The translations under genes were made by a program, and so were the position numbers. Below are positions 28,102-39,310 of a DNA stretch of 64,000 nucleotides, in pieces. Source of the stretch: Roridomyces roridus (lineage: Eukaryota; Basidiomycota; Agaricomycetes; Agaricales; Mycenaceae); contig JARKIF010000009.1 in the NCBI GenBank assembly GCA_029378245.1, positions 496,001 to 560,000 of the forward strand, in the 5' to 3' direction. Every line of letters begins with the position of its first letter. Within the stretch, counting starts at the first letter, position 1. The notes beneath the pieces were generated by a model. The model made no database searches and was not told where the DNA came from. It was given only the letters and a program-made list of their open reading frames with translations.

Positions 28102-31084
28102 ATGTCTCTGAAATTCTTGTCCACAATACTTGCCTGTCTTTCTCTCCTCGGGGCGACGACTGCGCAACCTCCGCGTGCGTTTGGAAGCCATCGACTCGCA
28201 CATTGTTCATATCCTTTTCAGTCGCTCCAAAAAAGTACCTCTCAATTCCGTTGGGCCGCATCAGGCCGACTGGATGGCTGGAAGACCAGGTGCATCTTCA
28301 CGGGAAAACTAAGTAATCCCGAGCCGAAACTAATTTTCCCGCATAGATTCAAGTCCAGACCAACGGTTTGGCGGGACATGAGCATGAATTTTACGATTAG
28401 TGAGTCCATTTCGCGACCGTTGCGCTTCAGTGCTTAGCGGCTTCCCCAGTGTTTCCCAGACCGATTGGACTGGGGGCGATTCGTTCTACTCTACAGCAGA
28501 AGAAGGTCAGTCAGTACTACTCAGATGGACTCAAGAATATACGCTCAGTTCTTCAAAAGCGGGCAGTTATTGGTTTGTAGGTAAATGCCCTCTCGGTCGA
28601 ATTCCCTTGTCAACATTTCGAAGAATGGAATGGTTCCCAACGGTGTCCTCGCCAACAACTCGGAAATTATGGCCAAGACTGCTTGTGCGTGAAGGGGGGA
28701 GAGAATGCCTGACACTGACATCCTGAAGCGTTCCTGGAGTATGTTTTGGATCACCAGGAGGCCACGGGCTGGTTCGGGCCAGAGGTTGGAAACGACAAGG
28801 TCTTTTCCATCTTGCTGTCTTATTTTTCTCTGTTGAGATGCTTCCAGCCTCGATTCTTCTGGGGACGATACCCTTTCATGTTTGGGGCAGGTTATCCGCC
28901 GCACTGATGTGCTCTTCAACTGAACTTACCTCCAGGCCATTCAAATGGTCGAATTTAACTCTTCCCTGACCGATCAAGTGGTTACCTCCCTCTACAAATT
29001 TGTGGATCTCGCCAATTCGATGCTGCAAGACAATAACGCAGGAGTAGATGAGTGGGGTGCTGCGCGTTGGTAAGTTCTCCGCTTCCCCGCAGCAACGGTT
29101 TATAATATTCCAACAGGGAGGACTTTGTGATTACTCTACAGTGGTTGTACGAGAATCATCCCAATGGGAGCGAGAGCCAGGCTCTGCTTCTCGATACCAT
29201 GCAGAGGCTCCGAGCCGGTGGAATCCCTTGGGAGGCCGTTTTTGCTGAAGAGGTGAGTTGCTAGTACTTAGTTGGGCCCATTCCGATGCTGAACGTATGC
29301 AGAACTTCCCCAAGACCGCAGGTATGTCGTGTATTTGTTCACTGACCTTTACATTGACCCACGGTCTAGTCGAAGGCCTGCCCAATCCTTTCAATAATGC
29401 GTTGACGTGGCACGGCGTCAATGTAGCGGAGGCTCTCAAGGCGTTGCCTGCGGCTTACCGGTTTTCCCATAATCAGTCGGACCTAGACAGTGCGAGTGCG
29501 GGCTGGGACCTTTTGTTCCAATATCACGGCAGACCCAGCGGCATTTTCGGTGCCGATGAATACCTTGCCGGAAACGGGGCCGCTCGAGGGCATGTATGAT
29601 CCATCACGAGTCACCAGACCGCTCATTCGTATAAATTTGTGACAGGACTGAACTGTGCATCACCGTGGTTCGGTTCTCTTCGTTCCATGGTGGCGTCTTC
29701 CAATTGTTTTCTAGGAAGCCATGTTTTCAGGATCGTATCTATATCAAGTCATCGGGGACCCGAAGTATCCCGATCAAGTTGAGAGAATGGCCTACAACGC
29801 GCTTCCGGCGACTTTGACCGGCGGTAACCTTCATCGTCGCGGTGGATTTCATTTTTTGCTGAGACCTCCGCGCCGTTAGATATGTGGGGACGCCAATATT
29901 TGATGGAGCAAAACCAGATTTTTGCCGGAAACATGGGCACAGACCCCTTCCCGACCGACGGCCCGTATTCCAATGTCTTCGGGCTCGAACCGAATTATCC
30001 GTGCGCGTTGCTTTGAAGTGTCCAAACTGTGGCTTATCTCTCCGTCACCTAGGTGTTGCACTGTGAATCACCCGCAAGGCTGGCCAAAGTTCGTTACAAA
30101 GTGAGTGACGATTGTGAAATAAAACAAAGCGGTCGACCAATCGGCCCAGTGCCTTTGTCACAACTCCCGATATGCAGTCGCTCGTTCACCTGTACCTTGG
30201 TCCATTCTCGACCTCGGTCACCTTGGCTCAGGGTAACGCGGTGACTGCCAACGTGGACACGTAAGTCTTGAAGATTCGTGCCGCGGACCTTTGACCGAAT
30301 CTTGGTAGGTTGTATCCGTTCAGCGACACTTTGACCACAACCATTACGGCCAAGGCGGCATTTACCTACTACGTCCGCATCCCGAGCTGGGTCGTCGGTG
30401 GAATGATTTCCGTCAATCAAAAGGCCGCGCAGACTGTGGCCCCGGTGAATGGACTGCAGGCGGTGGCTGTGGGAGCCGGAAAGACTACGATCGTGCTGAA
30501 TTTACCCGCTCCTATCACTACCGGTGATTACTAGTTTCCCAGAGTTCTGCTCCAAGACTGACCAGTGAAAAGAAAGCCGGCCAGCAGGAGCGATTGCTGT
30601 ACACCGAGGTCCTTTGCATTACGCCTTTGACAGTGGGTTGCTTTTCATCGTGTTTGAGAGCCTTGAACATGTCTTCTAGTCCCTCGCACGCAGAAGATTC
30701 TGGCAACCAACGCCCAACAGCCTCTGGCCGTGGACCTCGAGTTTGACGTCGCGCCGGCGGCAGACTGGCAGTACGCAATTGATCCGTCGACTCTTGGATT
30801 TTCTTCGTCTGAACCCGAGAGTCTCCCTTCGCCCATCTTCGACTCTGGGTTGACGCCGCTCAAGATCACGGTCACGGCGTGTCTGATTAACTGGGCCATT
30901 GCTGCACCCACATTTGCGGCTTCTCCGCCGACAAACCCAGCGTGTGTTGGTTCGCCGAAGAACATCACATTGACGCCGTTCGGGGTATGCAATCCCTGTT
31001 TGTCGAAGACAGTGACTCACCAATGCACAACAGGCTACCAAACTCCGTATCAGCGAGTTCCCCGTATTTGACTCGACTGCTTAA
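28102..31084 (+). CDS. Secreted GH127-type (DUF1680) glycoside hydrolase, tandem copy 2
   Basis: Paralogue of the gene 250 bases upstream, same strand and architecture. Start ATG 28102, signal peptide KFLSTILACLSLLGATTAQ, stop TAA 31082-31084. A ttataa element lies at 28065-28070. Conserved blocks: LAPKKYLSIPLGRIRPTGWL, TDWTGGDSFYSTAEE, FFWGRYPFMFGAIQM, WHGVNVAEALKALPAAYR, MFSGSYLYQVIGDPKYPD, NVFGLEPNYPCCTVN, ATKLRISEFPVFDSTA. The metal and nucleophile motifs TELC and PCCTVN are intact. Two junctions keep frame only if a GC-AG intron is used (28887-28935 and 29590-29645); with the neighbouring GT donors the frame would break, so these need transcript support. Introns at 30633-30679 and before NGMVPNG (about 28574-28620) are absent from copy 1. 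Likely acts on plant or fungal cell-wall arabinosides outside the cell (inference). Confidence 0.84.
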
Positions 31085-31435
31085 CTTGTTTTGTGTAATC
31101 CAATGAAATTTTACTGTCTGGCGAGGATGTGGGTGATTTTAGTGAGACTGAGGAGACAATCCGGTGAGTACGTATCGCGCGCGTCCAAGGAGAATCAATG
31201 TTGTGGTTGTGTTAGAGTTGCAATTGCTTTGGTTTTGTTTTGAATTGGCCGTGTGCGACTCTATTGCTCTCCGACCTTCACCTTGTTTTCAACTCCTTGC
31301 AACTCGAATCTCTCCATCTCCATTACACATAATTCCAAGGTTCGCTATCCGGAAAACAATGACTCCGCACACTACAAACTGATTTGACCCACTTTGCAGC
31401 TCCCGTTCACTTAATATTCGAACTGTCACTCGCTC
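31085..31435. other. Intergenic region before the SNT1-like gene
   Basis: About 350 bases, no exon supported. It should hold the 3' end of the hydrolase gene and the promoter of the next gene. Confidence 0.5.
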
Positions 31436-33113
31436 ATGTTGCAATATGCTGCGGAGTCGCTGTGCCACCCAGTGAGTAATCTTGTCTATTTCTCGACCGA
31501 TTCTTGTTGACGGATTCAAGACACCGAGGCATACGCCTGAAGCTGTACCATTCTCCCAAGCGCCACCCAACAAGTACGCTCCTCGCCATCTCTCATATGA
31601 GACGGAACTCTCCAATGCGATTCTGCCAATCACTCCTCCCTATACTCCTCAGCGGCCGTCGAGCCCTCCTCAGCTGGAATTCGAGGTGGAGAAAGTGAAT
31701 GGAACGCTGGCAACCGCTTTGGCAGATTCAAGGTATGTGGCGGTAAACTCTCGTGTCTCCGGGCCTTGAATGAAGAATTTCCAGCTCAAAGCAAACGTCC
31801 AGCCCTGGGGAACTGCTGGAGCTTGGACCGGGTACTGCCGGCGATCACACTGATGCCGACCGGCAGCTCAGCGAAATTTTCAACAACGCAACACGCCCTG
31901 CTCCTACAAATGGGACTCGCATTGCAAGCGCTCTGCGCGCCGTCATATTTCCTCGACTCGCTGCAGCTCAAACTCGTGATGAGCGGGTAAATCGGGTTTT
32001 GATGGAAAATCTCGCCATGGAATTGCCTCCCGAGGAGACACCCTGCCGGACGCAAGAACAGCTCGTCGATTGCATGTCATTCCAGCGTCTTGTTCCATCT
32101 CACGATGATCCGTTCCAGGCTGCCAAACCGTGGTTGTTTGCCCGGTTCGGCAGGCGCGAGTCTGCTCTCAGCGCAAAGCAACGATCACTGCAATCCCAGT
32201 ACCAGAGTTTACATGATCTCTGGCAGCGGCAGTGTTCGGTCCTCAATCGGCAGGCGGAACGTGCTGCTCTGGACAATCAAGCTTCAGTGTCTAATCGGTC
32301 CACGCGGGCAACGCGGCGAGCTGAAGTGGAACTCGGGGGGATGGATCCAAAGGAATTGTCTATCCGAAACATGGCTACTATCCCCGACATGATCAGTGTC
32401 ACAGGGCAGTCGCGGTACACTTTCGACGACACCAACCATCTCGTCGAAAATCCTCGCGAATATTACGCGCCAGCGACCGGTATTCACGACTGGACGGAGG
32501 TCGAAAAAACGGTGGTTCTGGAGAAATACGCAGAGTTTCCGAAACAGTTTGAAACCATCTCTCAATTCTTACCGAACAAGACGGCTGCGCAGTGCATCGA
32601 GTATTATTACCTCCACAAGAAGGCTCCGATTGTAAACTTTCGGCGTGCGGTGCGGCGGTTTGGTCCAAAGAAGCGGGGGCGGGGGGCGGCCGTGGCTGGG
32701 AGGCAGAAGGGCAACGGCTTGCTTGCCGACATTCGGCAACACGACGCGCAAGCCAATAGTAACCTAGATTCCGCGCCATCGACACTTGGGCGTGGTCGCC
32801 GCCGCATTGCGGAGAAATCCAACACAGCCACGCCAGAGCCGACGATCACTCGTGCGAAGCGCCGTCGGGCTGCAGTGGATGATGAGCTAGACCAAGACTC
32901 GGACTATAGCCCCAAGAAACGAATTCGTAGATCCAACTTGGGGCCAGCCCTCGACGCGGAAAATTCGCCACCGACATGTCCTGGTTCCGTTCCGCTTGAC
33001 AAGATGGCTATTCACATCATCGTTGGTTTTTGCTCTTATATGTTCTGAACTACACTCATTCTACTTTCTAGAAGACTGAACCTGACGTGGCGTCTGTGAT
33101 TGTCGCATACTGA
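31436..33113 (+). CDS. SANT-domain corepressor subunit, SNT1/NCoR-like
   Basis: join(31436..31471, 31521..31732, 31785..33021, 33072..33113), 508 aa. The key feature is a SANT/Myb domain at about residues 280-330: W-TEVEKTVVLEKYAEFPKQF then FLPNKTAAQCIEYYYLHKK. Upstream is a helical block (NRVLMENLAMELPPEE, FGRRESALSAKQRSLQSQY) and the phrase PDMISVTGQSRYTFDDTN typical of Snt1-like proteins. The C-terminal part is basic with nuclear-localisation-like clusters (KKRGRGA, KRRRAAVDD, PKKRIRRS). In yeast Snt1 is part of the Set3 histone-deacetylase complex; NCoR/SMRT are animal relatives. This protein is shorter than those, so it may be a short form. The last intron (33022-33071, GTTGGT donor) is inferred; without it the protein ends at 33048. 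Confidence 0.7.
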
Positions 33114-33174
33114 GGCGCCCTCAAGGATAAATAAGGATGTACTTGATACAATGACACTGTCTAGCATGATGCCT

Positions 33175-34631
33175 TCAATATTCGTTCGGCTGAACCGCGT
33201 CAAAGTGTGTCCACAATAAAGTAAGAGCCTGTACCTTTTCAATTCCTTCCAGCTCGACATGCTCGATAGTCGAGGACTCGATAGCAATGACCTCTGTTTC
33301 AAGTTGAGTCTGTTTCCTGAACATGGGCGGAAGTGTCTGTTGCACGCGGTCAAATTGGAACCGACAAACTACCCCGGCATAAGTGCAACGCTCACCGAGA
33401 TTTGCCCATTTCTTCCTGTCGTGCCGTTCACTGTGATCGTCGTACCCTGAGCGGTGCGGTATACGTTGCGGTTGTTGAGCCTGAGGAGGTAAGTTGGTTG
33501 AATGAATGTTCAAGATGTCTCGACGCACGAGGTAAGTAGCGAGTTGGAGTATACTAAAAACGAGAATTATTCGCAGAAAGACTTGAGATATCCGGACCAC
33601 TTACGTTTGGAAACGAGAAAATACAGTCCCAAGAAGACGACTGGTTTTGAGATTTAGTGATTGTCAAGAAGGGGGAGAAAACTTGCAATTATCCGGCATC
33701 GTCGCAAAGCAAATGACATCGATGACTGTGACTGTCGAAGTGACAACGCAAGTCTCTGAACGAAACCGTCACGCATTTTTAAAAATTCACGAATGGGCAT
33801 GCTCACCAACCGTGAAAGCTGCGAGTCCCGGGTCAAATAGTGCGACAGCCTGAGCGAAAGTGGAACTAACTAAGGATTCTCGAAATGATGCGATCCGTCT
33901 TGGCGAACCCAGTCCGGTTTCTGGACAAATAATACACCAAGGCCGACGCAATCACCACGTCTCCTGCCGTGGCCACCGCCAATCTATGCAATTATCAGCT
34001 GCATTGAGTATCTCGAAGATGAATGGCTGACCCAGCACGAATACTCCAGGAGAAATGAGCTTCATAGGTGAGGATATCGACTTCGTGGAACGTCCCGTAT
34101 GAGGTGACTATACTCAATCCCAAGCGTACGATACAAAGCGCCACGCAGAGTGTGGTGACAATGTAGTTGCGTCCCAGGATCCACACTCTGGAAGTAAAGA
34201 ATGCCTGACAGGTGCAAGCGATAATGGCGGTGATAACAGGTCCGAGATTGAGGGACCAGACAGAGAATATCAAAGCCTTCGGGTTGAAGTAGTTGCTGAT
34301 CGCATCTAGCTCTAACATTCAGTGAATGCAAAGTGAATGTATGAAGGGAAGAGTGCTCATACTCACAATGATAAGCAGCATGCGCGATGCAAATAGCGTG
34401 GAACAAGTCAGCAATCCACAGCCATCCAACCAGGTACTTGAAAACCCGGCGGTCTTTTGGATAATTGTCGTAATATGTATAGGTTTGCAACGTCGCGATC
34501 CCGAACAAGCTAGAGAAGAATGTCAGCTTTTCTTAAATATTGGGAGAGGAATCTCACAAAGCGGAGGCCACGACACCGACAAAGAGAGCGCCGATGGTCA
34601 AGTGGATGTTGGGTGGACTCGGAGCGGCCAT
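33175..34631 (-). CDS. DUF6534 seven-helix membrane protein
   Basis: Fungal-specific membrane protein family of unknown function, greatly expanded in Agaricomycetes. Starts at the ATG at 34631 (MAAPSPPNIHLTIGALFVG), stop TGA 33175-33177. Exons join into the standard pattern: FLFGIATLQTYTYYDNYPKD, WLWIADLFHAICIAHAAYHY, NYFNPKALIFSVWSLN, ITAIIACTCQAFFTSRVWI, the SWSIRAGLAVATAGDVVIAS helix, VVTSTVTVIDVICFATMPDN and VFLGLYFLVSKLYSNSLLTS. One intron, 33641-33686, has a GC donor (T|GCAAGT). The acceptor after AAYH is ctag|ATGCG, not the nearer ttag, because only that keeps the frame. The cytoplasmic tail contains NNRNVYRTAQGT. It ends 61 bases from the convergent SNT1-like gene. Confidence 0.85.
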
Positions 34632-35524
34632 GGATGAGTCTTTGGATTCTGGTTGCCGCTTTATGAAGAAATCATGGAACAAGGGCGATAGGTCGCATCG
34701 TCGTGTAAGTAACAGTGTTTCATTTGCATTGTACCCACGATGGTTGTACATACGCCACCAACAAGCCACCAATGAGAGATCGCAAAGAGATCGAGCGAGA
34801 AGATTGTGCAAGCATTTGAACCGGTGTTCGCGCGTCTGGTCTATCCACCGTACCAGAGTCTTCCAAGCTCCAAGAGATGTCTGCACTCGAGTCGGCGGAT
34901 TCATTTTTGGGGCCCTTTGCCAGGCCAGGCGGCACAGGGCGGCACCGGGGGCTTCACATCAGATAAGTATTCACTCGTTGACAGATTCAAGCCATCTGAG
35001 AAGAATGCTGGAAGAATGCAATATGTACCATGTGTTGATGAAAATTGAATTCCAATGGATGGCTATATCACGGACGGTCGCGGAAGAACCGCACACAGAA
35101 GATTTGAGCAAGAGACAACCGTGGCAGTGGGAGAGCTCAGAGCACGAGGACAACAAGGGATCAGAAGATGATGGCGTGATTAATGATCGCCGGGGTGCCG
35201 TCGTCTTCTCTCACCCGCATATCATCTGAAGCTGCTGCACGAATCAGCTGAACGAAGAAGCCGCCTTCCTCCCAGTCAACAGAAAGTGTCTTCCGCTGCG
35301 CCCGAGTTTTCAAAAAGTCAGCCTCGCATGAACAAATCCCCTCTTCAGCTTTCCGAAACCGGCGGGTCGCATACCGTGGCAAGACTTTTTCTGTCAGAGG
35401 GCTGGGACATTCTACGTTATTGGCACCTCTTATAAGGCGACAGACAACCATTCTTTCAAGGCAGGAAGGTTTACAACAAGCGGAGGGTTTATTTTCAATT
35501 GGCAAAGTACAAGCCATTTGTCAA
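34632..35524. other. Intergenic region between DUF6534 and DUF1264 genes
   Basis: About 890 bases. A 229-codon plus-strand ORF (34540-35229) crosses it but has low-complexity, Arg/His-rich content and no family resemblance, and it overlaps the first exon of the DUF6534 gene; I do not call it a gene. Confidence 0.5.
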
Positions 35525-36184
35525 CTACTGCTTCCACGCCCAATCCGCATTTTTATCCACCTTGGGCTCCTCAATATCCTTCCGAAGCGCTTGTTTCCTC
35601 TTGTGTTCCACTCCAAATCGCTTGTCTCGATCCCCAACATATTTATCAAAATCAAACTGCCCCTCATGCGTGAAGCTCGTCATGAGCTGCGGCGGCCCCA
35701 ATGGGAGCGCGTCCCCGCGGTCAGTCTGCCAGAGGTGATACACCTTGCCGTAGAGCTTGACCACCTCGACCATCTCCTTCGTCTCTGCCGCCTCCCATGC
35801 GCTCTGTGAGGCACCCGCAGGCTGTGGCATGATGAGCATGCCGGACTTGACTTCAAAGACGTGCGAGTGCCAGTAGTGCTTCTCCTCAACGGGGAGCGTT
35901 TCGAACAGCCTGGGGGTTATCATGTATTCCACACCGATGAGGCGCGCGTTGGGACCGGGCGCGTCGTAGAGGATACACTGGCGAAAATCTGAATGCAAGT
36001 CAGATTATTCTTTGTCCTCCAATGAGATCGTACCTTCGCTGACATGGCTGCAGTAGTGGTTCGTTTCCACGAATCGTTTCGTATCAGACGCGTAGACGTG
36101 GAATGCATTGAGGAAGGCGCAGAGGTTCTTTACGGGACCGACGTCCTGAGCGTGGGCAGCAGCGTCGACATCGCAATTGCTCAT
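35525..36184 (-). CDS. DUF1264 / OBAP-like protein
   Basis: Complement(join(35525..35988, 36034..36184)), intron 45 nt, 204 aa. The family is named after plant oil-body-associated proteins; fungal members are abundant small cytosolic proteins without a proven activity. The diagnostic core is intact: [71 protein letters not shown] and MTSF. The His/Cys cluster (HYC-x-H and WHSH) may bind a metal (inference). No signal peptide or membrane helix. The C-terminal 40 residues are charged. Confidence 0.88.
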
Positions 36185-37111
36185 GGTGATCCTGGGTGGG
36201 TTGAAATTAGAGATGGCTGAGACTTGGAAGGCGAGGCTCTAAGTCTTTCCAATGCAACAAGTCAGCGCTCTTATACCTCGAGGTTTTTGATTGAGATCGG
36301 TGGGGTCCCGGAAATTTCGCCGATTTACGCCGCACAGCGGCGATGAAAGGGCTGTTCAGACCGTTTGTGGTTTACTAGAACTGAATTGTGAGTCGGCGCT
36401 GCTTCTGAATCGGTCGTGAACGGGCCAATAGGGAACGCGAATCCATACATGCCGTTCGGACGGTTTCGGGTCAAGCAAGGTCCCCAGTAGGTTTTTTACT
36501 CCCATTCGCCCTCTGAAACATTTCCCAGTGTGAATGTCGGGTCTCAAGTTGGTTCCAGACCGACGCTGAAAGAGAAGTTTGGGGCGTGTCGTAAGAAATG
36601 TTCTTTTGCACAATAGCCAAAGGTTCCGTTTGACGGCCGATAAAGAATGTCACATACAAGTCGTGAACAGATCAGAAATCGCAAGCCCGAAATGGCAAGA
36701 AGGCTCCGAGCGCTCTGATAACGGTAATCTGCGTCACAAGCCCACGACACCCCACAACCTCTCGCCCCTTCCTTGGGTAAAGTGAAACCAAAGTGCCGGG
36801 TTCGAGCACTGGGAGATGTGTGTTGTGCTTTCTCTGCATGAACGGTCGTCTTCACCACGAGCAAATCTTGTTTGCGAGATAGGTTGCGCAAGGCTTGCGG
36901 CTGGAGCTCCACAATGGTTGGACCCACTGAATAGGCAACCCCCAAGACAAACGAAGACTCCAACAACCACAGCCGACGCGATACAACTCCAATCCGCCAC
37001 TTCTTTCACACAAGACATGGGATTGACGACCACGGAACAGACTCTTGTGGAGCCTGTCGCGTGTCGAACGGCGACATTTAGATAGTAACGACGTACAGTG
37101 CAAGTAGCTAC
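36185..37111. other. Intergenic region upstream of DUF1264 and downstream of RPS14
   Basis: About 930 bases. A 140-codon minus-strand ORF at 36544-36966 shows no family resemblance and no codon preference. Nothing else is supported. Confidence 0.5.
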
Positions 37112-37672
37112 TCAGAGACGACGACCACGACGACCACCCTGGGGACCCAGTTAGAAAAAGAGTAATCAGACAGACACGACGACGCACCTTGCGACGAGTG
37201 CAGTCAGTTGGGACGGGTGTGACATCCTCGATACGGCCGATGGACATGCCAGCGCGAGCGAGGGCGCGGAGGGCGGCCTGACCACCTGGGCCAGGAGTCT
37301 TGGTGCCGGTACCGCCAGTGGCCCGGATTTTGACGTGGAGAGCGGTGATGCCAACTTCCTTGCAACGGGCGGCGACGTCCTGAGCAGCAAGCATGGCAGC
37401 GTAGGGGGACGACTCGTCACGGTCGGCCTTGACTTTCATTCCTCCTGTGACGCGGGACACGGTTTCCTTGCCGGACAAGTCGGTGACGTGGACGAAGGTG
37501 TCGTTGAAAGAGGCGAAAATGTGAGCAACGCCGAATACGCGCTCGCCATCCGCAACCTGAGGTCCAAGCGAGACAACTTCTTCCTTGGTGACTTTTACTT
37601 TTTTCGGCGGCTACATCGAAAGTCAGAGAGGGAGGGAGAGGGAGGGAGAGGGAGGGCGAGGCCACTCACCAT
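37112..37672 (-). CDS. RPS14: Small-subunit ribosomal protein uS11 (RPS14)
   Basis: Component of the 40S platform, needed for 20S pre-rRNA maturation. Complement(join(37112..37138, 37188..37610, 37670..37672)), 150 aa. The first coding exon is only the ATG, followed by a 59-nt intron, a layout often seen in ribosomal protein genes. Family motifs: [90 protein letters not shown] and the basic tail [11 protein letters not shown]. The 59-nt first intron is a pyrimidine-rich tandem repeat on the coding strand. Confidence 0.98.
37626..37657. repeat. Three-unit 10-bp purine tandem repeat inside the first RPS14 intron
   Basis: Unit agagggaggg, three copies plus flanking partial units; on the RPS14 strand this is a polypyrimidine tract just downstream of the donor. 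Confidence 0.8.
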
Positions 37673-39310
37673 GACTGAAGATCGAAGAGGACAAGGAAAT
37701 TTGCTCCGACACAGCCGCAAACTATGTAGCTCTTAGGTGATCACTTTTCCACGGTTCTTACTAGAACACAACCACCGGTCTCCTTCTTTCCCAATTTAAC
37801 CAATCAATTTGTCTTTCTTTCTTTCTTGCGTCTCCTGCCCTTGAATGCACTGACTCTTCTCCTGCTCTCATTCAATACACGTCTGGGTATCAGGAGAAAA
37901 TAGGCGCCTACACGAAGACTGGAGCCAAACGCAAGACCCGGATTTGATTGAACGTGCCTGCCCAAGTGTCCCGCCAGGGTTGTGAACGGCCAGCCGGCAC
38001 GGACGAGACATACGGAGACTCACCTACAGCTCAGGGAAGAGCAGAACGTACCATAATACCATAGCTGTACGGGTCGCGAATACTCCCACCACCACCATTC
38101 CAACAAGATATTCTTCCAGCTCGGCGAATCGCATCGGCAATTTCTGAAAGTTTCAAATCATTCCTTGCGGCTGCCATCCTCGACCTTTTCCCTCTCTCGA
38201 GATCTCGTTCGATTTCTTTTAGCGAAACCTACTTGCTTTGCACTACGGGTGTCTTCGACCGTCTTTTCTTGTCGCCATTCGGGTAGTAACCTCCCCCGAG
38301 TCCAATCTTTTGTCCCCGTTCCTCTTGGGTCGCCCGGTGTTGGAGCGCCAAAAAACGCAAGTTATAATTTCGAGCCATCAAGTGACTCGGACCTCGGTTT
38401 GCTAATGGAATAGCTAGACGGTGCTCTGAGCCTCCAGCCTTCTCCGGCTGGTTCAGAGTATGACATTCGAAACTAGGTCCGTCTCTTACCTGTGTGCCAT
38501 GGTTGCACAGGCATCAATGGTTGAATAGCTGAACGGCCATGTGTAATGCTTGGCTCCACAAACGTCAGACTACACTCCCGAGGGACCATTGCACCAAGGT
38601 CCAGATTGAGTCCCGAACCAAGCGGAGTTTGGAACACCAAGTCGCTTTCTCCTTTTTGTTTTTGCCACCTTCCATTCGGTTTCACGTCCCGTCTCATCGA
38701 AACGCTAGCCTTCCCTTATTATTTTCATCTCGGAATGAAAGCCGTTTTCACTTCCCGCTGAAGTGATGGATCACGGCATCAAACGCGCCCTGTCGCGAAC
38801 CTCCATCTCAATGTCTACTCATATAAATTACACGAGCTGGGGCGTCAGAAACTCAAATGACCCTCTCTCCGCCCTCGAAATTGGCTCCATTCACGCGTTC
38901 CTACGCGAGGCGACCAAAGGATCAAGAGCAGCACTGCGAAAACACTTTCCCAACGGCACCACGCGCTGCAGATATACAGTGCAACAGAGCGCGGGCTGCT
39001 GTGCCCGATCCGCAGTCTTCTCCCTCGCGAGCTTCTCGCCCAGAATTTGTACGAACGTGCTCCATGCCGCATCCAACGCAGTCAATCCGCGGCTGCCTTT
39101 GCGCACACTGCGACGCCACATACACGCCATTCCGAACGACAACCTGACCTCGCTCTGTATAATGACACGTCCATCAAGCGCGACTGTCCTCTCCCCGCGA
39201 GGTAGAAGATGATTTCCATGGACAGTTCGGCGTCGACACTCTTTTGCACCCCGCCTGTTCAACTTCAAAGCCCACCCAAAGGCTTGCAACATTGATTTTT
39301 CCATATAGAT
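37673..39310. other. Intergenic region between RPS14 and BUD32
   Basis: About 1.6 kb. It holds the RPS14 promoter with a tctttctttctttctt run near 37810 and a dispersed inverted repeat (37953-38081). ORFs at 38763-39212 (+), 38857-39147 (+) and 38891-39304 (-) overlap each other and none shows family motifs. Confidence 0.5.
37953..38081 (+). repeat. Dispersed repeat, copy A (inverted partner at 57258-57396)
   Basis: By eye about 90% identical over the first 95 bases to the reverse complement of 57258-57396; similarity continues more weakly to the shared acgggtcg(tcg)cgaat block. No ORF, terminal inverted repeats or tRNA-like fold were recognised. Confidence 0.7.

Noticed and set aside
34540..35229. 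229-codon plus-strand ORF
   Set aside because: Overlaps the first exon of the DUF6534 gene on the other strand, has no family motif, and reads as low-complexity Arg/His-rich sequence.
36785..36815. tRNA-like ggttcgagc motif
   Set aside because: No acceptor stem or D/anticodon arms could be folded around it.
38763..39212. 149-codon plus-strand ORF between RPS14 and BUD32
   Set aside because: Competing ORFs in two other frames over the same bases, and no recognisable domain.
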